Assembly: GCA_949752795.1 (NCBI GenBank)
Contig: OX457071.1
Location: 26,520,800-26,584,799 of the forward strand
DNA length: 64,000 bases
Direction: 5' to 3'
DNA from: Hyperoodon ampullatus
Lineage: Eukaryota; Chordata; Mammalia; Artiodactyla; Ziphiidae
Shown here: positions 34,800 through 46,712 of the stretch, piece by piece
Position numbering within the stretch: the first letter of the stretch is position 1
Layout of the letters: every line of letters begins with the position of its first letter
Position numbers and translations under genes: made by a program
The notes under the pieces: generated by a model
Database searches by the model: none
Told to the model about the DNA's origin: nothing
What the model saw: the letters and a program-made list of their open reading frames with translations, nothing else

Positions 34800-35007
34800 T
34801 TGTGATTAAGAACGAGCAAGACTGAGTTTCAGCCTCCTTGACTCTGCCACTTCCTAGATGTGAGACTTCAGGCAAATTATTACCTCTCTGTGCCCTCAGT
34901 TTCTCATCTGCAAAATGGGAATAATAAAGGTACCCGCTCCATAAGGCTTTGAGAAGATTAAATGAAATGATCCCTGGTCCAAAAAAACTTCCAATAATTG
35001 GTAGCTG
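34800..35007 (+). mobile_element. MIR SINE
   Basis: 'gactctgccacttcctagat', 'gagacttcaggcaaattatt', 'ctgtgccctcagtttctcat' and 'tgcaaaatgggaataataaa' follow MIR order closely. Confidence 0.9.
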
Positions 35008-35027
35008 CCACGACGACGACAACGACA

Positions 35028-35061
<34 letters not shown>
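35008..35061 (+). repeat. Compound triplet repeat (CGA)n(CAA...)(TGA)n
   Basis: A short ACG/CGA run passes into a longer GAT/TGA run of about eleven units. On the minus strand this gives the poly-His open frame at 34896-35102, which is not a gene. Confidence 0.92.
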
Positions 35062-35062
<1 letters not shown>

Positions 35063-35067
35063 GAATT

Positions 35068-35150
35068 AGTGCAACTAAGATCATACTACTAGTTTGTAGC
35101 ACTTCTGGCAGTGGTGCTGGAACCCAGGCCTTCTTACTCAGACCAATTCT
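35068..35150 (-). mobile_element. MIR SINE remnant
   Basis: 'actactagtttgtagcactt' and 'gctggaacccaggccttctt' resemble the reverse strand of the MIR head. Confidence 0.55.
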
Positions 35151-36639
35151 TTTTCCTCTGTTTCAATCCAAGATAGATTTATAATTTTGATATTAATTTT
35201 TAATATCAACCTATACAATGTTTATAGCTGACCAATAAAAACAGGCTAAAACATTATATTGCTAATTTTAACTTTATTAAATAACTAACTCTAGTTGTTG
35301 CTTTAGAATAGGTTGTGTTTGCTAGTTTCCTATTGATTATATCACCATTAAATCAACTCTAGCAAATGTCTGTTTCTATATATGTTATAAACCATTAACT
35401 AAAAAAAAAATTATTTTTTTCATTCTATTCTCCATTTTCATGCAACATGTCAGCTTCATCCACCACATACTTTGCCAGGAGTTTGTCACTCCCAAATTGT
35501 TTTTCCCTTTGAGGATAAGAGCAAGTCAGATAATGACCGGTTCTGATGAAAGTAACTGGAGAATATGAATACTGATGTTGTAATTTGCAGTAGGAAAGTC
35601 TTGCTAACATTTACAAAATAAATCCTAACTTCACGAATAATTTATCCCTAAATATTCTTTCCTTTTTTTTGGCGGGGAGGGGGAGATTGTTGGCCTTAAC
35701 CCTAAAATCGATTCCAAGGAAATTGTAATTTTTTAATGAGAGTAATTTTTTTCCTGTGAAATTTATTGATGAATAAAATAAGATCATGAACATGGAATCA
35801 CTATTTTTTCCCATAAAATATAATGTTAACATATTTCTTTAATGCCTTCCAAAAACCTTTTAGACTAATGAGTCCTGAAGCCAAGATGCCTCTTTCATAA
35901 AGAAACAGGAATCAGAAAAAAAATTTAAGGTTAACTGTGTTTATGTGCATGAGCGATTATTGTATAAGGATATTAATAATAAATTACAGAGATTTATAAA
36001 TAAGTTATCTACGGTAAACTAAACCAGGACTTCTAATTTCCTCTTTGTATACATTGAGCTCTTATTTAACTATAAGTTATTTAGCAATTAACTACAGCTG
36101 TTTTTGAAATTTTATGGCTCTCCTCTGGAGATAAGCAAAACCAGATATCTGTTGTAAAAGATATTAACTCTATAGCCTTTATTTTATAACCAACAACTCT
36201 TTAGGGATTGCTTGGTTGTTAAAAATTAACGTAGGAATATCTATTTATGACAAGCAGACATATCAGAATTCTATTCAAAACTTGAATTGAGTAGTGTGTG
36301 AAAGCCCTTATTTTGAAGGATCAAGGCAAACTGCATGTAAATCACACCAGACCTTCAAATAGTTTTCAAAAACCATCAGACCTGAAAAAGACCATTTACT
36401 TCACATAATTGAAATTGAACTGCTTGCGTTAACCTGAGCCTCTTTTCCTCACTTGTTCTGATATCAACATCCCTAAGAGAATGCAAAAGCCCTCCTGACT
36501 TCTAGCATATCCTGTAAAATCAGAATTTTATGAAAATGCCTGAAGAAAGAGAAAGAAAACATGAAATACTGTAATTATTTAAATCCAATGATCTGATACT
36601 TATTAGGTCTACTCTGACTTATATTTGTCATATTGTACA
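35151..36639. other. AT-rich unique sequence
   Basis: No gene or repeat is recognised. Frames at 35425-35610 and 35611-35832 have no family resemblance. Confidence 0.5.
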
Positions 36640-37760
36640 GAGGGACCAATATTTATTGCTACACTTGGATTCCTTTATGAGATAGAGGGCTGCCAATTTT
36701 GTAGTAAATTGAGTGTGGCAAAGACTTGGATGGGGGCCAGCTTCAAAACAGGCACAGAAAATGTGTTCTTACCACAGTGAAAGGAGACTAGATAAACTTG
36801 CATTGTTTCTGTCAGCTTTGTGATAATTAATTTCAACCATATTACCTGAATTAAAAAGTGACATTTATTCCCTGGACTGATTTCCTGGAACCTTTCCAAT
36901 TTCACTACCCTATTTTGGCAAAAGCTTGGCTAAAATATGAACGAATCATTAAGAATCGATGCATTATAGGATGTACATATCCTATAAAATATGACACCTC
37001 TTTTTTTTTTAATATGCCACCTTTAAAACATGATTTTAAAACGACCTTAGTAGAAAAGAAAATGTATATGAGAAAGGACCATAATTCTCCCTGGCACAGC
37101 TGGAGTACCTTGAGATGGAAAGTAAAAAAGACGGACTATTAGCAGACCTTTTGGGCCAGCGGTATGGATCTCCATTCCTCACAGAAACCCGTGTTGGCTC
37201 ATTTACTGATAGCGGTGATTGACTGTGGGGTAGTATTATCGCCTGCTGTTCCCCCTCCCCCACTTCGGGGGATATCAACACAGGAATCCTCAGTCAGGGC
37301 TCCATTGATTATCCTCAAAATTTGCTCCTGCTATTGACCATAATAGGAATAAAAAAGTGCCTCTGAATTATTCAGAATGAAAATATACACAGAAGAAATC
37401 GATAAGGCACATCTGATATTAAAGACAAATTAAAACAGACAGTAAAAGCGGGTCTTGAGGCAGCCACTACATACAGAGAAGGAGGCATTTTGGAGATAAA
37501 CGAAAAGTGTTTTTGCTTTCTGAAAAAAGATGTTATAGCTGTCAAAGCTTTTCAAAATTAATAGCTTTATTAATGGAGGCATTAGGGCTTCCTGGCCAGA
37601 TAGTTCCTTATAAATGTTGGAATTGTACTTGAGATGCCAGCTCCGTAATTTCCTCCTAATCTTGCCACTGTCTTTTTTACTTAACTGCAACATGCAGTGC
37701 CGGAGGGATAAAATTCTGGAAAAAAGATCAGGTCAAAACCAGGATTTCAACAAATAACCA
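36640..37760. promoter_or_regulatory. Candidate conserved non-coding block
   Basis: Over 1.1 kb with no recognisable repeat, in a window where most kilobases hold one. The most enhancer-like part is about 37420-37700: clustered TAAT/ATTA words, 'gctttattaatggaggcatt' and TTTATAAA-like words. Overlapping frames at 36675-37281 and 37430-37693 (up to 94 codons) show no domain. Conservation is inferred, not measured. Confidence 0.3.
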
Positions 37761-38925
37761 GGGCCTGCACTAAGTCCTGGGGGAATTTGATGGAAGTTAG
37801 AAATTAAACAAATGTAATAAATGTGCCCATCTCACTATCACGATTGTGAGAAACACACTTACTTTGTATCTTAGACAGAAAGAACCAGGTTCCAGGAGGC
37901 TGTTATGAGTAGGTGGGGTGCAGGGGGAAGGGGAGGAAACCTCTGGCCAAGAAACTTCACCTCATTTAACTGGGATTTCTGAGGGGAGAGGAATCTATTC
38001 ATAGTTATTTCAGTGGCATTGAAGTGGACAACTTGCAGTTGTCTGGAAATTTGATTCCCTGGGTGGGCTTCTTAGAACTTCAAATAACCTCTGCCCCCTT
38101 TTCCTTCATGAACAGGTGAATTTAGTCCAAATTATCAAACATAATTGTTTAGCATCTCTACCTTATTCTGTGAGGTTTTAGTCTTGGTTATTCATCTGTT
38201 CTCTGCAGGAGGCAAATTACCCAGTAGTCCAGGAAACTGGAGACCAACTTCCCCAACCCCTCCAGGGCTCAGGGACCAGCTTGAAGAACCAGGAGCTTTA
38301 TTAGGGAGGCGGTAACAATCTCTCTTGACTCTCGGTTGAAATGTCACTCAATTAGGAGTCTTCCCCTGGACTGCTGAGTGGGGAGAGGCCATATGCCTGG
38401 GATGCTTCTCTTCCCAGCCCTCCTTCTGAGGGGAGGCCCCCTAGTTGGGGGAATGTACCCTTTCTGTGAAATTAGCTAAGGGTAATATGGCAGAGCAGCA
38501 CTTGGATGACTGAAGATAGAACTTTTTCAACTTTTTCAGCTCTCCTCTTGGATTTTCTATTCTTAAGGTCACTGCCTTAAAAAGATATATTTTAAAAGTA
38601 TATAATTAAATGCATATAGCTGTGCAATACATCATGGTCAGCTCCAAAAGGAGGACGGGCAGCATGATTTAACTTCTGTTTCACAGCAGTTGAGATAGTT
38701 CTGATAGGAAGTTGTTCAATATTAGATGTGTAAAGATTTTGGTAATTCTTTATGGCCGTACTAAAACTATAGAGGTGGGCTGTGCCATTGCTTCTGGAAC
38801 TTTCCTTGGCATGGCCTGTTAATTGGAGTTACTACTATTGAGAATCATCAGAAGAGATCAAGCAAGAAGAGTGGCACATCAGCCAGTGCCCCCTGCACTC
38901 CCAGGTCCAGGCTTTCTTCCTTTAC
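37761..38925. other. Unique non-coding sequence
   Basis: No gene or repeat is recognised. A G-rich tract at 37912-37938 has only three runs of three or more G. Confidence 0.5.
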
Positions 38926-38929
38926 TGAG

Positions 38930-39486
38930 TGTTAATCACTTTCCCACCTCTCAGATGCTCTCCCCTAGCCTCCCTGTCACCCTCTAGGGGACTGTTTCAC
39001 TCTTTTCCTCTCTCTTTAAAACCCTGTCACTCCTGCACTTCCGCTGTCATCTTCCCTCTCATCTGTGACCTTGCTTCCCCCTTTCATGAGAAATCTGAAG
39101 GAATCAGACCGCATTTGAACATCTACCTGAATCCAGTCTCTGTACCTTTCAATCTGCCCTTCCTGGCTCTGGCCAGGGCTTCCACAGGTAAACTAGTTTG
39201 TAGCCCCTTTTTCCTTTTCAGGGACATTACTCCAGCAATATTTTCTTTCCTGCATCATCAGTTTTTATCTTTCTACCACATGATTCCCATTGGCCCACAG
39301 ACATGGTGCTGTTTCTCTTAGCTGAAAAGAAACAAACAAAAACAAACCAAACAAAAAACTGTTTTGACCCCATTTCCTCCTCAAGTTACCATCCATTTTT
39401 TTTTCTTACCTTTTCCAGAAAACTCTGTGAAAGAGTTGCCTATGTTACTACTTCTAATTACTCTCTTCCCTTGTGTTTTTTCTAAC
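38930..39486 (+). mobile_element. L2 LINE, coding-derived part (decayed)
   Basis: CT-rich plus-strand sequence with L2-like phrases such as 'cactcctgcacttccgctgt' and 'ctcatctgtgaccttgct'. The 130-codon frame at 38929-39321 lies inside it. I see no intact reverse transcriptase motif in that frame, so this is a pseudogene remnant. Confidence 0.55.
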
Positions 39487-39625
39487 TTTTTATCCTGAAG
39501 TAATTTTAGATTTACAGGAAAATTGCAAAAATAGTACAGAGCATTCCCATACACTCTTCACTTAGCCTCCCTTAATGTTAACATTTTACATAACCATAAC
39601 ACATTATCAAAGCCAGGAACTCCCA
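39487..39625 (-). mobile_element. Old L1 (L1M) 3'-end fragment nested in L2
   Basis: 'ttagatttacaggaaaattg', 'acagagcattcccatacac' and 'aatgttaacattttacat' match the old mammalian L1M 3' UTR in reverse. L2-type sequence resumes after it, so it is either an insertion into the L2 or a chance neighbour. Confidence 0.75.
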
Positions 39626-39626
39626 T

Positions 39627-41085
39627 TTACTCTTGAAGCCATTGCAGTTGTACTTTCTTGCCTCCAAATAAACAATGACCTTCACATCACTGAACCCAAA
39701 GGTCAGTTCTCAGACCTTATCTTCTGTGACCCATCACCTCTCTTTCATAGGGCTGGTAATTCCCTCCCCCTCCATACACTTTCTTCCCTTGGATTCCAGG
39801 TCATTACCACCACATTTTCCTTCTTTGGTTTCATTGTCAACCCTTGCCTCTTCTCCTCAGGGCTCTTTGCTTGGTTTCTCTTTATCTTTTTGACCTCTTC
39901 ACATTAGAATGTCCCAGAGTTGAGTCCTTAAAGGACCTCTTCCCTTTCCCTACTGTCCAGACTCACTTGGTGACCAATCAACTCACACTGCTTTAAATAC
40001 CGTCTATACACCGATGACCTACACATTTTCTATCTTCAGTTTGAACTTTCACTCTGAACTCTAAACGTGCATGTCCAGTTGTTTACTTATAACCTTGACT
40101 TGGAGGTCTAACAGGCATATCAAACATAACATTTCCCAAACTGAGCTTCTGCTCTTTCCTATTCCTCCACATGATTTCTCACACTGTAGTCCCAGTGCCG
40201 GAAAATGGCAACTTTATCTCTCCAATTGTTCAAGACAAAAATTTTGGAGAGAGATGCTTCTCTTTCTCTCCTATCTCACATCCAAATCTCTCAGACAATT
40301 CTATTGACTATACCTATTGACAATTCTATCTAGAATCCTGTCACTCTTCAACACTTTTTCTGCCAGGATCCTAGCCGGAGCCACCATGATCTCTTCCTAG
40401 GTTATTTCCATAGGTAACTCACTGGTCCCCTTCCTCTGCTTTCCCCTCATCTATGCTTCAACTATAGTGACCCTATTAGAGCATAAAACATACCATGTGA
40501 CTTCCCTGTTCAAATGGCTCCCTATCTGCGATGTCTCCTTGTCTCAGCCAGAGTAAAAACCAAAGTCCTGACAACAACATACAAGGCTCTACATGACCTG
40601 ACCATCCTCTCTGTCACCTGTCTGACATCACCTCTTACTACTTTCCACATGGCTCCCTTTGTTCCAGCCACACTGACATTGTTGCTGCCCTTTGAATATT
40701 CTAGCCTGCTTCTGCCTCAGGGCCTTTACACTTGCTATTTCCTATTCCTGGAATGTTCTTTTTTTCCTGATATCCTTATGACTGGCTCCCTTACTTCACT
40801 CAAATGCCATTTCATAATGAGACTTATTTTTGATCACCATATTTAAAACTACCTCTTCTTTTTTTCCAAGAGTTCTTGTCTTCCTTTCTGTTTTTTTTTT
40901 AATTGCACTAATAACTATCAACGTACTATACTTGTTATTTTATTATCCTCTATGTCTTTCTACTAGAATGTAGTTTCCACAAAAGCAGCAATTTTTTCCC
41001 TTGACTATTACATCCCCAGTTCTTACATATTGACTGCAACACAATAGATCCTCAAGAAATTTTTGTTGAATGAATGCATGATGGG
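39627..41085 (+). mobile_element. L2 LINE 3' half, plus strand
   Basis: The sequence contains 'atgtccagttgtttacttat', 'gtctaacaggcatatcaaac', 'cagagtaaaaaccaaagtcc', 'ctacatgacctgaccatcc', 'cttctgcctcagggccttta' and 'ttgttgaatgaatgcatg'. These occur in the order of the L2 coding 3' end and 3' UTR. The 110-codon frame at 40514-40846 is its decayed translation. No functional ORF remains. Confidence 0.82.
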
Positions 41086-41245
41086 CCCATATTTCCATGA
41101 GACAGACCATGCAAGTATTTTTGTTCTCATTTAACTGGGAAGGAGGCAGAGAAGAAAGCATTTAGAGGTAAATAACTTGTCCAGAGTAAACAGAATTTTG
41201 CAATGAGAGCCCGGTTCTCTCAACTTCAAGTGCTCAGTCATTTCA
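41086..41245 (-). mobile_element. MIR SINE fragment
   Basis: 'tttgttctcatttaactggg', 'ggtaaataacttgtccagag' and 'gagagcccggttctctcaac' look like MIR in reverse, strongly decayed. Confidence 0.5.
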
Positions 41246-41289
41246 GTACATGTGTCTTTTAATTCAGCAGAAGCTATATATATGAAGAT

Positions 41290-41960
41290 CTTGCTGAACT
41301 TTGCTAGGCTAGGGTTATAAAAGCAGACCTGGGGCAGAGGAGTACACTAAAGTCATTAGTGGTCAGCCGGTTAAATTTTTGGGATCCAAACTTCTTTTTA
41401 CAAGAGAAGAATTCCAAGTAAGCTTTCACTGCAGGGTGACAAGAAGGAACATTAATCTGCCAGAGCAGCTGTTTGCTCTTATAAAATACATCAGTCTTCA
41501 TCATAATGGAAAATCCAAGAGGCAGCTTGCTGATTGAATTGAAAGTCAATGGGAATCAAGGAATTGTCCCTGTTGAATTATTAAGTAACTATTTCTAAAT
41601 TAAGCCTTTTGGATGAGCAGCAAACTGGACTGCAGCTTGCACAAATGTATGTTTTCCTCACTCCTCTTCTAGGAGAAGTTACATTAGATGTATGCCACCA
41701 CATCAATCAAAGACCCCCAAACAGGTGTGTGAAATGCCCATCCATCATATGGGATCTTTGGCCACTCCACAGCAGAGTGATTTGGAACTCGTTCAATGGA
41801 TAATGCACAGGAAAAAGGAGAGGTTGTGCAGAGCTATTAGTGTGAATTCAAAAGGGCATGGAAAATACAAATTGATGCTGGAACAAAAGCTGAAGATCTA
41901 CTCAGCAGTTTGCTTATTCTGATGTAGGCTGCCAGTTTGAGAAATGGAAGAAATAATTCA
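41290..41960. promoter_or_regulatory. Candidate conserved non-coding block
   Basis: A repeat-free island between L2 and an old L1. About 41390-41560 is evenly composed, with words such as 'gctgattgaattgaaagtca'. Frames at 41304-41922 (up to 81 codons) do not resemble known proteins. The call is inference only. Confidence 0.28.
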
Positions 41961-41984
41961 GGCATGTGTGGAAATGGCCTATTT

Positions 41985-44360
41985 TTAAAAATAAACGTTT
42001 TGTTTTAGGACACTTCTAGATCTACAGGAAAATTACAAAGATACTGCAGAGTTCCCTCATATCCTACAGTGACCTCCCCATTATTAATATCTGACATTAG
42101 TGTGGTACATTTGTTACAATCAATGAGCAAATATTGTTACATTATTACTCACTATAGTCCATATTTTATTCAGATTTTCTTTGTTTTTACCTAATGTCCT
42201 TTTTCTGTTCCAGGATCCCATGTAGGATACCACATTACATTTAGTTATCCTGTCTCCTTAGGCTCCTATTTTCTGAGATTTTCCCAGATTTTCCTTGTTT
42301 TTGATGACCTTGTCAGTTTTGAGGAGTACCAGTCAGGTGTTTTGTAGAATGTCCCTCCACTGGGATTTTTCATGATTAGATCAGAGTAATGTGTTTTGGG
42401 GAGGAAGACCATAGACGTAAAATGTCATTCTCATCATATATCCAGGGTACCTATGATCATTATGACTTATTATTGTTGGTTTTAACCTTGATCACTTGGC
42501 TCAGGAAATGTTTATCAGATTTCTCAATTATAAGGTGACTCTTTTTCCCCCTTTCCATACTGTACTTTTTGGAAGGAAGTTTTTTATGTGCAACCTCCTC
42601 TTAAAGACTGGGAAGTTACGCTCCGCCTCCTTGAGGGTGAAGTATCTACATAAATTATTTGGAATTCTTCTACATGGGAGATTTGTCCTTTCTTCCCCAT
42701 TTACCTGTCTATCTATCTATCTATCTATTTATCTATCCATTCACTTAGCATGGACTCATAGCTATTTTATACTCTGTGTTATAATCCAATACTTTATTTT
42801 TTTTTTGCTCAAATTTTCCAGTCTCGGGTATTAGGAGCTCTTTTAATTGGCTTCTGTGTCCCTTTGACATCCCCTCCCCCATTCCCCATGAATGTGACTA
42901 TATATGTATAAAACATTTGCTTACTTTCTGGCAGTACAGTATGCTCAAGCTCATCTTGCATTTTCCTGTCTTATTCCTGGTTCCTTTTATTGTAAAATGG
43001 CATTAGAAACTAAGATCTGTGTTCTACGTATGCCTATTATTACTGGGGTATAGTTGATTCTAGGTGTTCTCAGTTGACAGGGCAAGGAAATATATATGTG
43101 TCTACTAATCCATATGTGTGTGTGCGTGTGTGTGTGTATTTGTATGGAACTGTCCGTTCTATATTTAAGCTAAACATATATTTATACTCATGTGTCTAAC
43201 TCTAATCTGTTACCACATGGATCATTCTAGTCTCCTCTCCTTGCTTCTCTGTAACCTTTCATTCCAACAGTGAGAATTTGGCTTTCATTATCCATCATTT
43301 ACCCAATTGTTCAATTTCAGTATACATGCATAGTGGTTCCAGAATTGTTAACCCATGCCCTTGTGAGAAACACCTCTATCAACTACAATTAAGTGCTTAT
43401 GTATAGTGGGGTAGTTTTTCACTTAATCTTACAGACTCTATTTACTTGGAAAATTGCTTAGTTTAGCATCTTTTTCCCCTTACCCTTCAGTGAAGTTATT
43501 TAATACAGTGGTAATATATTTAGATTCCTTTGTCACATTTGTATATCATTCTGGAATCTTCTGACCTCCTGAATGATTTCTTTTTAAAGTTATAATAAAT
43601 AAGGTTTGTTCTTAAGGCTGTAAAGTTCTATGGGTTTTGACAAAGGCATAGTATCATGAATTCATCATTATGGTATCATACAGAGTAGTTTCACTGCCCT
43701 GATGGCTGAAGAGCTTCACCAATTCAATCCTCATCCTTCCTCCATTCAACCCTTAGTAGCTACAAACCTCTTTACCATCTCCACAGTTTTGCTTTTTCCA
43801 GACTGTTATATAATTGGAATCATAAGCCTGAAAGACTGCTTATTTCACTTTGTAATATGCACTTAACATTCATCCATGTCTTTATGTGATTTGGTAGCTC
43901 ATAATTTTTTTTTTTTTACTGCTGAATGGTATTCCACTGTGTGGGTGTACCACAATTTGTGTACCTATTTATCTATTGAAAGACATCTTGGTTGCTTCCA
44001 GTTTTGAGTGATTATGACAAAATCTAATATAAACATTTATGTGCAGGTTTTTGTGTGAACATAAATTGTCAGATAAGTTCGGGAAATATCTGAGAGTGTG
44101 ATTGCTGGATCATATATTAAGACTATGGTTGGCTTTGTAAGAAACTGCCAGACTATCTTCCAAAGTGGTTGTACCATTTTGCATTCCCACAAACAATGAA
44201 TGGGAGTTCCTGTAGCACGGCATTCTTGCCAGCAATTGGTGTTATCAGAGTTTTGGACTTTAGCCACCCTAAAAGGTGTTTAGTGGTCTCTCGTGTTGTT
44301 TTAATTTGCATTTCCCTGATGACAAATCATGTTGAGCATCTTTTCACATGTTGATTAGGA
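41985..44360 (-). mobile_element. Old L1M element: 3' UTR and ORF2 C-terminal end
   Basis: The left part carries the L1M 3' UTR in reverse: 'ctagatctacaggaaaatta', 'ttctgttccaggatcccatg', 'accacattacatttagttat', 'tgtagaatgtccctccac'. The right part (about 43890-44350) is the end of ORF2. The minus-strand frame 44037-44267 has the C-terminal Trp/Cys-rich pattern (NTNCWQECRATGTPIHCLWE). A 5' truncation falls within ORF2. A (TCTA)n repeat at 42707-42740 and a (GT)n repeat at 43111-43137 sit inside it. Confidence 0.85.
44037..44267 (-). pseudogene. L1 ORF2 C-terminal remnant
   Basis: A 76-codon frame containing the cysteine-containing C-terminal segment of L1 ORF2p (residues NCWQEC, then HCLWEC, then the PLWK-W pattern). 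The reverse transcriptase and endonuclease domains are absent and surrounding frames are shifted. It is dead on arrival or long decayed. Confidence 0.85.
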
Positions 44361-44369
44361 AAAGGCCCC

Positions 44370-45480
44370 TTTTTAAGAATCCCAAAACCCCTTACATCAT
44401 GTGAGCTGGCTTTCCTGTGTCAGGAATTTATTACTATTCAGTCTAAACTTCCAGAAGTTGTGAGAAGGAAATTTCAAATAAAAGCTTTTCTTCCTTACAG
44501 CCAATTTCAAAATGGCTGAAAATAGTTCTGACATTTTTACAAAGTGGACAATCAGGAGATGGCAATGTTGCTTTCTGACAACAAGTCTATTCTTTGCATA
44601 ATTATTTAAAATGAAGTTGATTTGTGTTCCAGATAATAGTATTTTAAAATTTTTAGGTAAAGTGTATGACTTTTCAATGACTTTTCCCAAATGTTTTAAA
44701 AAAGTCTGCCTCATCTCTGACTAAAGGGCACTGGACAATTGCAAGGACCAATTATAGACTTCCAATGCTTCTGGCTTTAATATTCTGTGCTAGATTCACA
44801 GAATTCTTTTACAGATGCTAAGCATTCAATCCTGAAGGCTCCGCTTCATCATCAGGTAATTAGTATTTTCATTAACTTGCCTATTGTCAAGGAAAATGAG
44901 CCTTGATCATCTAATTTTTCCTCAATGAGTTGAATATTGTAATATATCTATAATTAATGTGCTTTATGCCACAAACGTGTAATGGAGTGGAAATCTGAGG
45001 CTGCTCTCAGCAGTCACTGTCAGTAAATGTTTGATGAATAAACAGAGACTTTCTAATGGGAAATGGTGGCGACTATTATAAGCAGACACAATAAAGACTT
45101 TATTAACATACTTAAGAAGCATTCTGGGAAATAGAATTGAATGCATTATTACTGTAGGCTCCTTTTGTGAAAAGTAAATTTTACTGTCCCCGTAACAAAT
45201 GTTTACTTGTTTGATGCAAGTTGTAGTATCAGTATTTTATGACGTATTCTACAATTTAATACAATGAAGCTTAAATTAGCTACACATTCCTTACGGATTT
45301 GAGATTGTGAAAAAAAAGCAGCAACAATTCTGTCTGTTAATCATTTGCAAACCCTGGTTTACATGGAAAGGAAACAGTGCACCTATTTCAGGATTTTTAA
45401 GAGCCCAAAGACAAATTTCAAGATAGTTATGCTAGCTAGTAAAGAGAAGAAGTAAATATGGGTGTGTTTTAGTTCCATAT
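44370..45480. promoter_or_regulatory. Candidate conserved non-coding block
   Basis: Repeat-free for over 1 kb between two L1 fragments. It is rich in AATTA, TTAAT and ATCAG words. The frames at 44397-44714 (105 codons) and 44964-45146 on the minus strand have no recognisable domain. Regulatory function is inferred from texture only. Confidence 0.28.
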
Positions 45481-45498
45481 ATAAAGAGTGCAGTTTTA

Positions 45499-45926
45499 TT
45501 TATTAAGCAGTAATGTTAATTTTTATAATATATGTCTTTTTCACAAAGTGGGTATTTTTAAATTGAAGTATAGTTGATTTATAATCTTGTGTTAATTTGT
45601 GCTGTACAGCAAAGTGATCTATCTATCTATCTATCTATACATTCTTTCTTAAAAATATTCTTTTCCATTATGGTTTCTCACAGGACATTGAATATCGTTC
45701 CCTGTGCTATATGGTAGGACCTTGTTGTTTATCCATTCTCTATATAATGGTTTGCATCTGAGAACCCCAAACTCCCCCTCCACCCCTCCCCCACTCCTCC
45801 TCCCCCTTGGCCACCACAAGTCTGTTCTCTATGTCTGTGAGTCTGTTTCTGTTTCGCAGATAAGTTCATTTGTGTCATATTTTAGATTCCACATATAAGT
45901 GATATCATACGGTATTTCTCTTTAAA
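45499..45926 (-). mobile_element. 5'-truncated L1, 3' UTR, with possible extra 3' tail
   Basis: From about 45558, 'aattgaagtatagttgattt', 'tgtgctgtacagcaaagtga', then a (TATC)n repeat at 45617-45639, 'ttccctgtgctatatggtag' and 'gtctgtttctgtttcgcag' are the L1 3' UTR in reverse. A 12-bp repeat (agtgcagtttta) lies at 45487-45498 and 45927-45938. That leaves about 59 bp of non-L1 sequence between the left repeat and the L1 end. Confidence 0.8.
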
Positions 45927-45939
45927 AGTGCAGTTTTAA

Positions 45940-46205
45940 ATGGTAGATCAACCAAAGGGCAAATGGATTAAATTTTAGCGTATATATTCACAGACTCTAA
46001 CTTGGTCCATGCTTGGCCTCTGACAGTTTATTTTAAATTTTTTTACTCTTTCCTCTAAATGATCCATGCAAATTATTAGCAAGAATAATTATAAATGTAT
46101 AAATATTAATTTTTGCTATTATTCTTGCCCACTCCCCTTTCACCAAAAGCTTTCTCAGAATGTTCATTCATACCACAAGAGTATTCTTGTGGTGGAAGGC
46201 TTAAA
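45940..46205. other. Unique AT-rich sequence
   Basis: No gene or repeat is recognised. Confidence 0.5.
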
Positions 46206-46300
46206 TGCACCCAGGTTAGAGGAGTGTGAGAATTAAATAAGAATATATGTCCTGCGCCTGGCACACAATAGGACTTCAGGAACTGTTAGTCCCCACTTTT
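46206..46300 (+). mobile_element. MIR SINE 3' fragment
   Basis: 'gtgagaattaaataagaata' and 'gcgcctggcacacaatagga' match the MIR 3' end. Confidence 0.7.
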
Positions 46301-46504
46301 TGTTCTATCCTCAGGACATTTGAAATTTGGTCCTTATTAAAGCCTTGAACCAGAGTAATTAAACTCTAATATTGACTTCTTAGTGGGTAGATGGCTGATG
46401 CCCATTTTGAGTGTGGGATTGAGCTCCTGTGAGGCGCCGAGTGGTCATCTGACAGCGGGTTTGGTGAAAGCCACCAATATCCTCCAGTGGGGCCTTGTGG
46501 GGTT
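46301..46504. other. Unique non-coding sequence
   Basis: No gene or repeat is recognised. Confidence 0.5.
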
Positions 46505-46712
46505 GAACCAGAAAGCGGAAAAAGAACATTTCAGCTCTGCCACTTTGCAGCTGTGTGGCTTCTGACCTGTGGGTTACCTTTTTTGAATCACTATTTCCTT
46601 AAATGCAAAATGAGACAAGTGACAGGGGTGATGGGATTATTGCAGTAGCAATAATCTATGTAAAGTGCCTAGCCTAGCACAGCGCCTAACACATAATCAC
46701 TTCTTAAAAAAA
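46505..46712 (+). mobile_element. MIR SINE
   Basis: 'tcagctctgccactttgcag', 'ctgtgtggcttctgacctgt', 'ttaaatgcaaaatgagacaa', 'aaagtgcctagcctagcaca' follow MIR order. Confidence 0.88.

Noticed and set aside
34896..35102. Poly-His minus-strand frame
   Set aside because: It is the translation of the triplet repeat at 35008-35061.
37912..37938. G-quadruplex candidate
   Set aside because: Only three runs of three or more G; the fourth run has two.
38929..39321. 130-codon plus-strand frame as a secreted or membrane protein
   Set aside because: It lies in CT-rich L2-like sequence, and hydrophobic Ser/Pro/Leu/Phe-rich translations are expected there.
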